Shown: piece by piece, positions 34,680 through 45,377 of the stretch | How positions within the stretch are numbered: position 1 is the stretch's first letter | Layout: every line of letters starts with the position of its first letter | NCBI RefSeq assembly: GCF_027580225.2 | Contig: NC_073341.2 | Location: 13,136,501-13,200,500 of the forward strand | Length of the DNA: 64,000 nucleotides | Source of the DNA: Misgurnus anguillicaudatus | Taxonomy: Eukaryota > Chordata > Actinopteri > Cypriniformes > Cobitidae | Direction of reading: 5' to 3' | The notes under the pieces: generated by a model | The model's database searches: none | Told to the model about the DNA's origin: nothing | What the model saw: the letters and a program-made list of their open reading frames with translations, nothing else | Program-made: the position numbers and the translations under genes

Positions 34680-34958
34680 TCAGATTTCGCGTGAACGTGT
34701 ATGAGATGAAGCCGCAGCGGTCATGTCAGCTTGGGGTTCACGGATTTTTTCAGTAAGTTTCACATTCCTGTGCCGGCTTGCTAGGTGTTTGCTGAGATTT
34801 GAGGTGAAAGTATTCGCTGTAGATAAAAGTTTTATTCCCACGCAGAGTGTACAGCGGACGCTGATGTTTTTGTCACCTTTAACTGGGTTAAACTCAAAGC
34901 AATGTCGGTACTTACAAGCATTAAACGCTGCATAGTCTTGTTCTCTTCCGCGATCCAT
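34680..34958 (-). pseudogene. BED-type zinc finger, transposase N-terminal fragment
   Basis: A 92-residue frame contains CFEFNPVKGDKNISVRCTLC, then SNLSKHLASRHRNVKL: the Cx2C and Hx4H arrangement of a BED finger. BED fingers bind the termini of hAT transposons. The catalytic hAT domain is not found toward 33746, so this is the surviving first coding exon of a deleted element. It could be expressed alone, but nothing here shows that. Confidence 0.7.
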
Positions 34959-35203
34959 GTTGTCTTTTCATGTTCAACACTACACTGACTTGACGGCGCG
35001 GCGCTCATACGGCATTGTCACTCGACTCGCGTCACGACACGAGAGAGTCTCACGAAACAAGATCAAGGTTAAAAAATAGCGCAGTAACGCAGCCTGCTTA
35101 CGGGGAAGTAACAGTAATCTAATTACTGTTTTTGCAATTGTAATCCCTTACTTTACTCGTTACTTGAAAAAAGTAATTGGATTACAGTACCATCACTGGT
35201 CAC

Positions 35204-35337
35204 TGGTGTTGTAGTCAAGACCACCTAAACCGAGACCAAGTCAAGACCAAGACAGGCCGAGACCAAATCAAGACCAGTGCAAGTCACTGCATTAAAACAC
35301 TTATGATAAAATGTGGAATATGCATATGATTAGACAC

Positions 35338-35411
<74 letters not shown>

Positions 35412-35846
35412 CCATCAGAGAAGTTAAAATAATCAAAGGCATTTCAGATATGTGGGAATTTATCTTTGTCTACAAGCAAATAAAAGTGAACAAACACTAA
35501 AGAGCTGAAATCAACTTAACCATTTATTCTGAACTGTCTTTCCATGGCTTGCCATCCAATGCAGGTGTTTTTAGTAATAAAAATAGAAAAATTGTCATTG
35601 GGAAAAACTTAGACAATGCTTAAACAATGCCAACATCATATGCCAAACCTGAATAAACTGCATAAAATTAATGATAAAAATAAATTTGTGATGTGCCATC
35701 AGTTGTGGTCTTGAGTCTTGACCGGTCTTGAAATAAAATTCGGAGTCCTCTTTGTCTGAGACCGAGACGAGACCAAGACCTTTAAAAAGTGGTCTTGAGA
35801 CCGGTCTCGAGACCGAGAACAGTCTCGAGAACTACAACACTAATAG
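35204..35846. mobile_element. element with GAGACCAAGAC subterminal repeats
   Basis: The left end GTGTTGTAGTCAAGACCACC and the right end CGAGAACTACAACAC are inverted. Both subterminal zones carry many GAGACCAAGACC/GGTCTTGAGACC motifs. A (TG)n tract (35339-35407) lies inside. Non-coding. Confidence 0.8.
35339..35407. repeat. (TG)n microsatellite
   Basis: About 69 bp of TG units. Confidence 0.97.
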
Positions 35847-36311
35847 TCACGCTTTATTTTGCTCAGTTTTGCGTGGCATTGTCATGTATTTCCACCATTT
35901 TACTTTCCACGACTTTCTTTTCCGTGTCAGTTTCACGTATTGGTTACTCAACTGTTTTTCCTATTTTCTTACAATTGTCGCTTCGGTTTGGGTTAGAACA
36001 ACATTCTGTTAAATAAAATGAAATCCATACCCAAAACCAACTCTAACCCTAACGTCAGGCGACAATGGTTTAAAAAGCATACTAAACAATAGTATAAACC
36101 AATACTTTAAGTGACATCCTAACGCAAACAGCAAATCTAACCCCAAACCGAAGCGACAATTGTTTAAAAATAGGAAAAACAGTTGAGTAACCAGTACGTG
36201 AAATTGTCATGGAAAAGAAAGTCGTAGCAGGGGTACGTGACAATGTCAATGCAAAACTGAGCAAAATAATGCGTGACTATTTCATGGAAATTTGTGAGAT
36301 CAGGTTGTGGC

Positions 36312-37025
36312 AGTGTGTAAACAAAACCACCCTACAATGAAAAAAATCCACTTAATTAAAGCAGTCTCATTAGACATGTTTTGATTCTTTTATCAATGTT
36401 ACATCACACTGATAAAGCCCCGCCCATGGCCACTCACTGACTGGTGATTAATTTTACCCGAAAGCTTTTCTAAATGTGTTTGTTAGCACACTGTAGCGCT
36501 AAAGCGGCTAAAGATACTATTGCCGCAGTCTGTATTCACAGGAATCAGATCTATTATAACTGTACTCGTGTGTTGGTAAGGGAGTAAGGAGCAGTAGCTC
36601 ATTTGCATGGGTAGACACGAAAAAAGCAATTTTTTGCTTCCACCCAAATCGGGACATTTTGGGGTACTTTGAACTGAAACTTCAGACACATTCTCAGGCA
36701 CACCTGAGACTTAAATTACATCTTGTAAAAATGGGTGCCCTTTAAACGCAAAATTGCTTGCCGGTTACCCCAGCCTGATCTCACGAGAAATCTTACATAT
36801 TTTGCGAGTTGGCTAATTCGTATCAATTCATACGTAGTTAATCGTGGAAAATCGTACGATTCTCATGATAAAACGACAACGAAACCGAATCCCTAATCCC
36901 GCACCTAACCCCAACGTCACAGGGGTCAAGGCAAATCGTACCAAAACTTACGAATGTGGACGTATGAATTGATTCGAATTAGCCAACGCATAAAAAAAAT
37001 TACGAATTCTCGTGAGATAATGTTG
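36312..37025 (+). repeat. composite: family A repeat plus inserted GATCTCACGAGAA MITE
   Basis: 36312-36770 matches family A (see 640 and 38556). It is directly followed at about 36771-37025 by a MITE running from CCTGATCTCACGAGAAATCT to ACGAATTCTCGTGAGATAAT, with inner arms GGCTAATTCGTATCAATTCA and GAATTGATTCGAATTAGCC. The same A-plus-MITE join recurs at 38925/38937. Confidence 0.8.
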
Positions 37026-37799
37026 GTTACCCTGTGTTTTGCTTTTGATGGCATCTTGCAATGCTAGTTCACACCTTCATGATTCTTTTATTCTTTTTAA
37101 ATACAGTTTTTATTTATTTAAAGTATATCGTGAGTAGATGTTTTGCAGTAGTAGTTCTACAATTTGTTACTATGAAATGATTCAATGACAGTAAGTCGAT
37201 TTTCAAACTATAACGCAATCATACAGGTTTGTAGAAATTAAATTTCAGAGATTTAAAGGCTAATTCAAACTGATCCGATGAATGCCAACAAACGGCAACA
37301 CACTCCAACATTCTAGTTTATAATGAATGTGTTTTTATTTGTTCTGAGTTTGTCTGCCTGCCATGAAACAAATTTAGCGTTCGTCAAATTGATGTGAATG
37401 AAATAAAATCAATGTTTTTAATTCCCAACCAAAGTTAATGCTAATCACTATACTGTATATTGGTTAACCCTAACCCAACACTAGGTGCAAGGAATTATGG
37501 GTATTCCACCAATGCAGGATTCCTCAAGGCATAACAATATTGTAATTTTTTTTCTTTTATTTTACTGTAATGTAACTTGCCCTACTTGGATTTCACATTA
37601 AAATTCAAGTGTAAAGGGTTAAAATTCACAGTACTGTGTTTGTTTAACACGTTACTGTTAAACTTTGCAATCCCAGGTCATCAGATTATCATCGTCAATA
37701 AATAATAGTACAATGAAATGTAAAAGAGGAGACTCTTGTAAGTAAACCTGCAGAGATATAATTTAGTGAGTTCTAAAATTGCACCTTAATGTGCTTAGT

Positions 37800-38270
37800 T
37801 ATGATAAAAAGTGTTCCCCGATGTCGAAGTCGGCGCTGATACCGCATCAATTATTTATTTTACATCGATTGCAAAGCATCAGGCAAATTCATTAACGTAT
37901 GCAAATGATCACAATTGCAATTATCTTCATATCTTGATAAGTAAGGAAATCAAAACCTCGGCACAATTTGAATCCCACCGTGCCTCGACTTGCACTTCGC
38001 ATTCGAACCAATCAAGCTTCATCTGCATATCCCTAATTAACCACGCATATTCGCATGCCAATTAAAAGGTCTGAGAGAAAAAAGCCTCGCAGTCAACAGG
38101 CATTATCCTCGATCAGAAAAAGTTTGCAGGTGTATGAACCGCTATGCTGCCTCTGTCATGGAAAAAGTGTTTATGCTTACTAATTAATCATATTAACACA
38201 TGCAAATGAGTCTAATTGCCTGAGTTTCTACGCTTCACGCTGCGCAAAAAAGTGGGAAAGAGAAAAGTGA
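37800..38270. promoter_or_regulatory. candidate distal enhancer, octamer and homeodomain rich
   Basis: About 470 bp with no similarity to any repeat in the window. It contains TATGCAAAT (37898-37906), ATGCAAAT (38200-38207), CATATCCCTAATTAACCACG, ATGCCAATTAAAAGG and ACTAATTAATCATATTAACA. The POU-octamer and TAATTA density and the position in the desert beside lmo4 fit a developmental enhancer. The 84-residue open frame across it looks fortuitous. Confidence 0.45.
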
Positions 38271-38440
38271 GGGTATTTTTACCAACTAACCACGAGGAAC
38301 TTTAAAAATACTACGTTTTTTTCTACTGACAGGTCTGGTATCGACTTATTGCAGGGTCGCGGTAAATAACACACCTGCTATCTTTAACAAATCAGTCTCT
38401 ACAACATCCTTATGTTTTACTTTTGCATCCCTAAATAAAA

Positions 38441-38490
38441 TGTATACCCTTTAATGCACTGTTAGTCGCTTTGGATACAAACGGATGTAA
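38441..38490 (+). repeat. SINE tail fragment
   Basis: ATGCACTGTTAGTCGCTTTG, then GATACAAACGGATGTAA, matches the tRNA-SINE tail. Confidence 0.6.
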
Positions 38491-39223
38491 TGGGTCTTCA
38501 ACAAGGGGTCTGTGGAATCACTGGAGGTCCTTCATTATTGTATTTTATTTACCTTTAAAGGGCACATATTATGCAAAATCCATAATTGGACATAAATGTG
38601 TAGTGTTAACACACCAACCCTACAATGAAAATAAAATTTTGCTGTTGTGATTCTCTTGTCAATGTGACATCACACAAACGAAGCCCCGCCTACGGCCACT
38701 GATCAACTGGTTATTTTACCCCACAGCTTTCTAAATGTGTTTGTTAACACATTGTAGCGCTAAATATACTTTTGTCTCAGACTGTATTTTACAGAAAAAC
38801 ATTTTGCTTCCACCCAAATAGGGGGCTTTTGGGGTATTTTGAGCTGAAACTTTACAGGCACATTTCGGGCACACCTGAGACTAATGTTACACTTGTAAAA
38901 ATGGGTGCCCTTTAAATGCAAAATTGCTTGCTGGGTTGCCCCAGCCTGATCTCACAAGAAATCGTACATTTTGGTTGGCTACGACGTATCAATTCATACA
39001 AAGTTAATCTTGCAAAATCATACGATTCTCGTGAAAAAAAAACAATAACGAAACCAAACCCCTAACCCCAATGTCACAGGGGTCAAGGCAAATCGTACCA
39101 AAACTTACGAATATGGTCATATGAATTAATACGAATTAGCCAACTCGCAAAATATTTACGAATTCTCGTGATATAGCGTTGGTGGCTATAACAAAAAACT
39201 CTGGGGTATTTGGAGCTGAAACT

Positions 39224-39507
39224 TTAAAGCAACACTATGTAGTTTCCATGTAAAAATGACTTACAGCTCCCCCATGTGGTTGAAAAGCGCAACAGTGCCT
39301 GGTATCAGACACTCTTTTGCAGGCAGAGGAGGGGCGGGGCTGTGTGCTCTACCCTCCACCGCCACTTTCAGAGTGTGCTTGTAGCAGCTAGGAGGCTGCT
39401 CAGGTTGCAGCAACAGTACAATTTGTCCAGTTAAAAGTTGTTCTATCATTGAAATAATTTTAGAGACATTATTTAAAGGTAAAAAAAACTACATAGTGTT
39501 GCTTTAA
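39224..39507. mobile_element. TTAA-flanked MITE (AAAGCAACACTATGTAGTTT)
   Basis: The ends TTAAAGCAACACTATGTAGT and ACTACATAGTGTTGCTTTAA are perfect inverses. Confidence 0.9.
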
Positions 39508-39529
39508 AGGGCACATTTTAGGCACACCA

Positions 39530-39808
39530 GGGGCCTAATGTATAAAACTGTGCGTAGGATCCTTACTAAAAGTCTAAGTACACACAAAAGCCAAAAATTA
39601 TGAAGACTTCTAAAATAAAGCAAAGTTCCCTTTATAAATAACAGATCACCTGCAAGTGTGCGTACATGAATCATCCTAATATCCCACCCTGCAAGCCCAT
39701 TCTCCCATCAAATTTGTTTATTTATAAATCACAACCTTTGCGTGGGAACTGCCGTATGCACGTTTCCAGCCCCATTTTGTGCGTACGCATGCTTTATACA
39801 TAAGGCCC
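39530..39808. mobile_element. MITE with GGGCCTAATGTATAAAACT ends
   Basis: The left GGGGCCTAATGTATAAAACT is inverted relative to the right GCATGCTTTATACATAAGGC. Confidence 0.75.
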
Positions 39809-39862
39809 ATGATACTTATATTACATCTTGTATAAATGGGCATAATATGTGCCCTTTAAAGG

Positions 39863-40500
39863 GACACACCACTTTTTTTGAAAACATGCTCATTTTCCAG
39901 CTCCCCTAGAGTTAAACATTTGATTTGTACCGTTTTGGAATCCATTCAGCCGATCTTCGGGTCTGGCGGTACCACTTTTAGCATAGCTTAGCATAATCCA
40001 TTGAATCCGATTAGACCATTAGCATTGCGCTAAAAAAATAACCAAAGAGTTTCGATATTTTACCCATTTAAAACTTGACTCTTCTGTAGTTAAATCGTGT
40101 ACTAAGACTGACAGAAAATTAAATGTTTTGATTTTCTAGGCCGATATGGCTAGGAAGGAACTATAATCTCATTATGGCGTAATAATCAAGGCCTTTGCTG
40201 ATGTAACATGGCTGCAGCAGGCGTAGTGATATTACGCACTGACCGAAAATAGTCGGCTTGGTTACTTTCAATAGCAGGGGACTATTTTCAGGCGCTGCGT
40301 AACAATGTCTAAAATGTGTACACTTACTGCTCTGCCACATCTCACCATCAAATATCAGAAAAGCAGCATAAAGCGAACAGGAAGTGACTTAAAACGCACA
40401 CGCTAAACCACGGCCCCGAGAGTCTCAACGTTTTGACGAAACACCACTCACAACGATCCTACCTGTAATATTAACTCATTAAACTTTCATATCACAGGGG
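39863..40500. repeat. cyprinid dispersed repeat
   Basis: GGGACACACCACTTTTTTTG, CAGCTCCCCTAGAGTTAAAC, TTTAGCATAGCTTAGCATAA and GATATTACGCACTGACCG resemble a family common in cyprinid genomes. No frame. Confidence 0.55.
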
Positions 40501-40539
40501 GGGTGCGATTGGCTGTCGCGAGCTCCCTCAGGTCTCCAT

Positions 40540-40925
40540 CAGATCACTTTCTAGAACGTGTCTCTTCAGTGTTAGTAAGTAATGAGCCACTTGTGCGGTG
40601 AATCTGCAGGGCCCGACAGAGAGACAGACTTGACAACTGTGAACTTCCCGGTGCCGAGAATGTCAGAGAGGTAGATAGGCAGAGGTAAAAAAAAGCTCGG
40701 CAGCCAATCAGAGCGCTTTGAATAATTAAGGCGATCGGCTTAATTAGCTCAATTACGTTAATTTGACCACGGAACATGGCCATATGGTGAAAGGAAACAA
40801 AAGAGGGGGGAACTAATTAAAAGTAAAATAATGAGGATTTTAATTAAGCTTTTCCCCAGACATCAGCGAGTGAAGATCTGGTGCGGGAGAGTAATTAAAG
40901 TACTGTAGCTCTGGCAACATTGCTC

Positions 40926-40996
<71 letters not shown>

Positions 40997-41080
40997 ACTG
41001 TGAGGGCTCAATCGGTCTAATTAAATCTGTAAATAAATTAGCTACATGGGAGCCTGCTTCAATTGACACCCTACCCCCAA
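40540..41080. promoter_or_regulatory. candidate distal enhancer with clustered TAATTA sites
   Basis: Outside the CT tract (40921-40993), the block holds at least six TAATTA-type cores: GAATAATTAAGG, GCTTAATTAGC, AACTAATTAAAAG, TTTTAATTAAGC, GAGTAATTAAAG and GTCTAATTAAATC. It also has AGCCAATCAGAGC. No similarity to the repeats nearby. Inferred candidate regulatory element of lmo4. Confidence 0.45.
40921..40993. repeat. (CT)n/(TTTC)n microsatellite
   Basis: CT units with a TTTCTTTC core. Confidence 0.97.
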
Positions 41081-42100
41081 CACAAACACTCACCCACTCA
41101 TCTCCTATCTATATCTCTTAACTTCATAGCATTATGAGTTGTGGGTGGGGCAGGAGGTCTACTTTAGGTTTGGTTTTAGTGAAATACTAGCAGAATGTAT
41201 TGTGCAATATGTTTGGGTTTTTGTTTTGAGACCACAGCTGTATTTGTTTTATTGCGTTCACACCATTATTACACGGGCATTAAAACAAGTCACATTTATT
41301 GTTATTTCAGCTTTGTAGAAATATGTGTTACGGTGCAATTTTTAGACTGGAAATGTTAACATGCGCTTATATATATGTGTAAAAATCAGCTTATTATAGA
41401 AATCTGTTTTCATGCATTTACATGAAACTCAATAAACCAGCCTTGCAGAAACTGCGTTTACATGGGATTTGGAGATTTGTTAGGTTTCTCGCAGGCGGTG
41501 TCGTCACCTATTGTCTGTATGGATGGTTTTATCGGATGCACATGTGGTGACGCAATTATGCGTCTGGTTGGAACTTTACTTTCAGTTTCTGTTTAATGGT
41601 CTGACTAATTGCTAAACTGAACTCTTGAACAAAAACTTCGTCGAAAATAACAAATGTTTTGGTTTCCTATAATTTACGTGTTGTTTATTTTGCTTGTTAT
41701 ATAAATAAACTACTTTAAAAGGACTTATTGTTATTTATTCTTAACAGAGTTTACCGGAAGAATTTTACGTGCGAAAGCCGCTTGTTTATGTTGTTACTAC
41801 TGAAACCGTCTATAACAGTATTAATTTTGACAGCAAATTCGTAAAAAAACACTTGGTTATCGAAAACTATCAAGAAAATTATTCGTCAACAAAATTAAAA
41901 CTGCTACATAGCAATTTAAAAACAAGCTGGAAATGTTTCAAAATCTCTTCTTATGTCTGGACAACCTGTAAATGTAGTTTTTAAAAGTAAAAGTTTTTAA
42001 TTTCGCTGTTCTGAGAGCAGAGTCGAGCACAGGCGTTTATGCGTTACTTTACGGTTCTGTTTGTGACATTTATCTTTTATGTGCGGAGAGATGTGCACAA
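41081..42100. other. intergenic, no gene recognised
   Basis: AT-rich, without supported exons. The 71-residue frame at 41769-41984 has no recognisable domain. Confidence 0.5.
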
Positions 42101-42102
42101 TT

Positions 42103-42537
42103 AGGGATGGCGCGATTACCGGTTTCACGATTAACTACAATTTATTGTCTTGACGATTAGTATTATCGATTAAAATTTAATTATCATTACAACCGTGTTT
42201 GATTTCCGTGATTTTGAAAACTCGCAGTAAATCCCCTCCAGCCAGAATCAGTTTAACGCAGGCGCACACATGCAACCTAGTTTTTTGCACAAGAAGGCAT
42301 TTAAGGGATAATGTATTGTATTCATTCATTGTATTCATAACTTATTAGACAGATTTATTTTATTTCTTACCACAGAAATAATTTCAGGGACATGAAATAT
42401 TAAATTTTTTTTTAAAAAAATTCAATTCTTTTTGAACATTTCCATCTCATTTTATCAAAACCATGATAATATTGATAACCGTGATAACTTTGGTCACTAT
42501 AATCAAGATATGAAATTTTCGTACTGTCCCATTCCTA
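42103..42537. mobile_element. hAT-like element (TAGGGATGGCGCGATT)
   Basis: Left TAGGGATGGCGCGATTACCG, right ACTGTCCCATTCCTA, with CGATTA/TAATCG-like motifs inside. Confidence 0.65.
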
Positions 42538-43165
42538 GTGCACATGAACAAACTATGACAAAAACCCGTTTAAAGGACATTCTTCCACTGAGAGCTTGAA
42601 TAATAGACACTCCAGCCCAGTTGGTGGCGATAATCCGCCTTTGCCAATTGCAAGAATACAAACGGGTTCCCGGCACGGAGTAATACCTTATCTCACAGCA
42701 GATCTAATACAAGTCAATAGAGTTGGCAAAAACTACGATAAAACCTGTTGGAAAGCATCTTTTACAGCAATATTTGTGTGAGCATATCAGTGAACACCCC
42801 TGACCACTCGGTGAGTTTCACGTCTTTGTAAATGAAAGTTTAATGCATTTTAGGAAGGATTGTTCCTGTGCACCTATAAACCCATTATAGAGGTGGGAGG
42901 TGATACAAGAGAATTCACGGGGCAGCCGCATATGTCGAAATTTCAGTCGAAACTGTTCTATTTCATCATAAACAATCTGAAAACAGGGCTTTAAGTGTAA
43001 AATACCGAACTTGTCCTTTAAGGTGCAACGCGAAATCGGAGGAAATAAGCAGAAATCTACCTCTAGTTTATTAGCTTTCCCCAATTTAAGAAAACTGTTT
43101 CACGCATTTACATAACCTTACACATTATCAGCTTATTAAGCATACTTGGAGTAAAACTGTGTATA
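42538..43165. other. intergenic, no gene recognised
   Basis: No supported feature. Frames are short and uncharacterised. Confidence 0.45.
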
Positions 43166-43169
43166 TAAT

Positions 43170-44135
43170 AGGGCTGGGCGATTAATCGGAAAATAACCGA
43201 AACCGAAATTCAGAACCTCTAACCGACATTATTTTATCATGTCGGTTATTTCGGTTTTTAATCCTGTTAATACTTTCCCTTTAAAAACAAACTGCTGCGT
43301 GTGATGTTGCGTAACTCCGCCCCGTCCTGTCAGTGGCACAGCGAAACATGGAGGAGAACTCAAACACTGTTTAACTGAGCAGCAGGATCATCTAGTGCCC
43401 AAAAGAAGCACAGTACTTTTTTTTAAGAAGTACTCGCGAATGTGCAGGCACCTGTGACAAAAATACGGAATGCGCGATCGGGTTTTTACCGCACACGCGC
43501 TCAGTTTAATCTACCGATGGGTCTCTAAGCAGCCCGGGTAATGTCATCACATCTCACTCACTCAAAACCGCGAAAAGACGCGCCCGCGTGAGTTTAATTA
43601 GACACTTCAGAGATGACGGAGAGAGAGAACGGGAGAACTTCTAGTCTACATTAACACCAAAAGCATTACAGATGAGAATAAATGTCTTAGACATCAGTGC
43701 CCAGTTAAGAAAAAATGGATTGAATACAAGAAACGTGTAAAGGATACAGTCCAAGTATGTATTTTTGCCCTACTCATCTCATTACAATATGCTATCTGGA
43801 TACAACTTATTATGTATGTATCTTATGTCTATAATTAGTCATGGGGGTTGTATGATTCTTTGGTTCATAACTTCCCATTCTGAAAGTTTCATCAATTGTA
43901 CATAATGACATGCAACATCTGCATAGAGTTAAGTCTATTTAATATTTTTCAGTAATGCAGTTATTTTGGGAAAAATGTGAATAATTGCATTGCAGGCTGA
44001 TTTAAGGTGTGCCCTAAACTTTCCAACCTTGTCAGTGAACTATGAGGCAAAAAATAATCGTTTATTAATCGTAACCGATGTCAAATGTTAGATTAACCGA
44101 GGTTTTGATTTTAGGTCAAATCGCCCAGCCCTAGT
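43170..44135. mobile_element. hAT-like element (TAGGGCTGGGCGATTAATCG)
   Basis: The left end TAGGGCTGGGCGATTAATCG and the right end AAATCGCCCAGCCCTA are inverted. Subterminal ACCGAAACCGAAA motifs. No transposase domain. Confidence 0.85.
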
Positions 44136-44225
44136 ATATAAACCATTCAATTAATACTGTAAACATCACACTATGAACAATGTTATTGCTCTTATGTAAA
44201 CTGTAAACAACAAACAATAAATATT

Positions 44226-44413
44226 AGGGATGTACAAAATTTCTGCAATGATACCGATATTCGATTATTTAGAATGGCATACCGATAGTTCAAATCATGT
44301 CATGAAATCATAGAAATGTAGAGCGCATAAACTGCACTTCAAAATAATCGGCAGATGTCTGATAGTATATATATAATATGGAATATAGACCGATATATCG
44401 GTCCATCCCTAAT
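44226..44413. mobile_element. hAT-like element (TAGGGATGTACAAAAT)
   Basis: Left TAGGGATGTACAAAATTTCT, right ACCGATATATCGGTCCATCC, then CTA. Interior ACCGATA motifs as in 10546-10990. Confidence 0.75.
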
Positions 44414-44723
44414 AAATATAAACAGATAATAAATTAAATTAAAACAACTCTGTTAAGGACATAATTTATTATGGATTAACGATTATAACTAAAGCAATTG
44501 TGGTTGCTTTGCTTTGCTTGATTTAGAGGAAAATTGTGTAATTTCTTGTGTTTCTATAAATTGATGTGTTTGTGATGTGTGTGTATATATGTGGACTGTG
44601 TCAATGTGACAGAGATGTGTGTATGTGTGATACTACATCAGCTTATTTCAAGTGCCTGTTTGTTTCCCTTCCCTTATTTTGAGCACATTAAGCCTAAAAC
44701 CTGTGACACATGAGCCTCCAATA

Positions 44724-44726
<3 letters not shown>

Positions 44727-44754
<28 letters not shown>
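44727..44754. repeat. (CA)n microsatellite
   Basis: About 14 CA units. Confidence 0.95.
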
Positions 44755-44756
<2 letters not shown>

Positions 44757-44759
44757 TCT

Positions 44760-45175
44760 GCATTATCTTTTAAATCTGTGAGCTCAAGTTTAAACAAGAG
44801 TCTGTGCCTACCTCGGGCATAGCATCAGAGGCAACACTAAGCCCTTTATATTACCCATAATGCTCTACTCATCAGTTTTTTCTAAGGCACTCCAGCCGCA
44901 GGTCCACTTCACATCGAACTGTACTTTAATCTTTAAATGGCTGATTTGAGTGCAATATCTCATTACCACAGAGCTTGATCACATTCTCTTTACTTTTGTA
45001 CGCCCCCCAGCCCCCAATCTTTTGTACTCGCATTGATAGCACATTTTTAATTAGAAAATGCATTCAGCATTGGCAACAAAGTGATTTGCATATTAAATTA
45101 ACAGCTACTTACATTCCATGGTGCTTGGCAAAGCAGCAAATAACAAAGGGAGAACGAGAGAGAACCGTGTACACA
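44760..45175. promoter_or_regulatory. candidate distal regulatory block
   Basis: Repeat-free with CTTTATATTACCCATAATGC, TTTTTAATTAGAAAATGCAT, GTGATTTGCATATTAAATTA and AACAAAGTGATTTGCAT. ATTTGCAT (octamer), AACAAAG (SOX-like) and TAATTA cores lie close together. Inferred. Confidence 0.4.
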
Positions 45176-45231
45176 AACTGACATATAAAAAATTTTCACC
45201 TTTCATTTGCGTACATCCTAAATTACAAACT

Positions 45232-45377
45232 TAAATGCATTAAATGATCTTTTCGGTATAGACAGCATTGCATAAGCCATGAGTAGGTTCAATGCCCATG
45301 AAACAGATTTTGCATTAAATTAAATGTGTAGGGGCTTGAATTCACTGTAAGTGTCTGCCAAATGCAGATGTAAATAC
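45232..45377 (+). repeat. degenerate tRNA-derived SINE
   Basis: ACAGCATTGCATAAGCCATG, GAGTAGGTTCAATGCCCATG and TTCACTGTAAGTGTCTGCCA, then AATGCAGATGTAAATAC, follow the SINE order with many changes. Confidence 0.6.

Larger units (their letters stand above)
33746..35200 (-). mobile_element. hAT-like element with BED-finger exon remnant
   Basis: CCAGTGTTGGTCAAGTTACT at the left and its inverse (AGTACCATCACTGG) at the right bound an AGTTACTTTAC-rich interior. It carries one recognisable coding piece (34680-34958, minus strand) and a nested palindrome (33918-34236). Most of the transposase is missing. Confidence 0.75.
33713..36306. mobile_element. palindromic MITE split by younger insertions
   Basis: The left end CCTGATCTCACAAAATCTGT, then GAAATAGTCAC, is inverted at the right end (GTGACTATTTCATGG to GAGATCAGG, about 36306). 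The arms resume after 35849: GCTCAGTTTTGCG and ACTCAACTGTTTTTCCTATT pair with their inverses at 36130-36265. Everything from about 33744 to 35848 is an insertion block, flanked by a repeated ATAGTCAC (8 bp target duplication). Confidence 0.8.
38556..39862. mobile_element. family A DNA element with three nested insertions
   Basis: The left end TTTAAAGGGCACATATTATG and the right end GGGCATAATATGTGCCCTTT are inverted. Inside are the GATCTCAC MITE (38937-39180), a TTAA-flanked MITE (39224-39507) and a MITE with GGGGCCTAATGTATAAAACT and GCTTTATACATAAGGCCC ends (39530-39808). The element has no transposase. Confidence 0.75.

Noticed and set aside
37811..38065. 84-residue + strand open frame
   Set aside because: No domain, no splice signals, and it overlaps a block better explained as non-coding regulatory DNA.
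41769..41984. 71-residue frame in AT-rich DNA
   Set aside because: No recognisable domain, splice site or duplication support.
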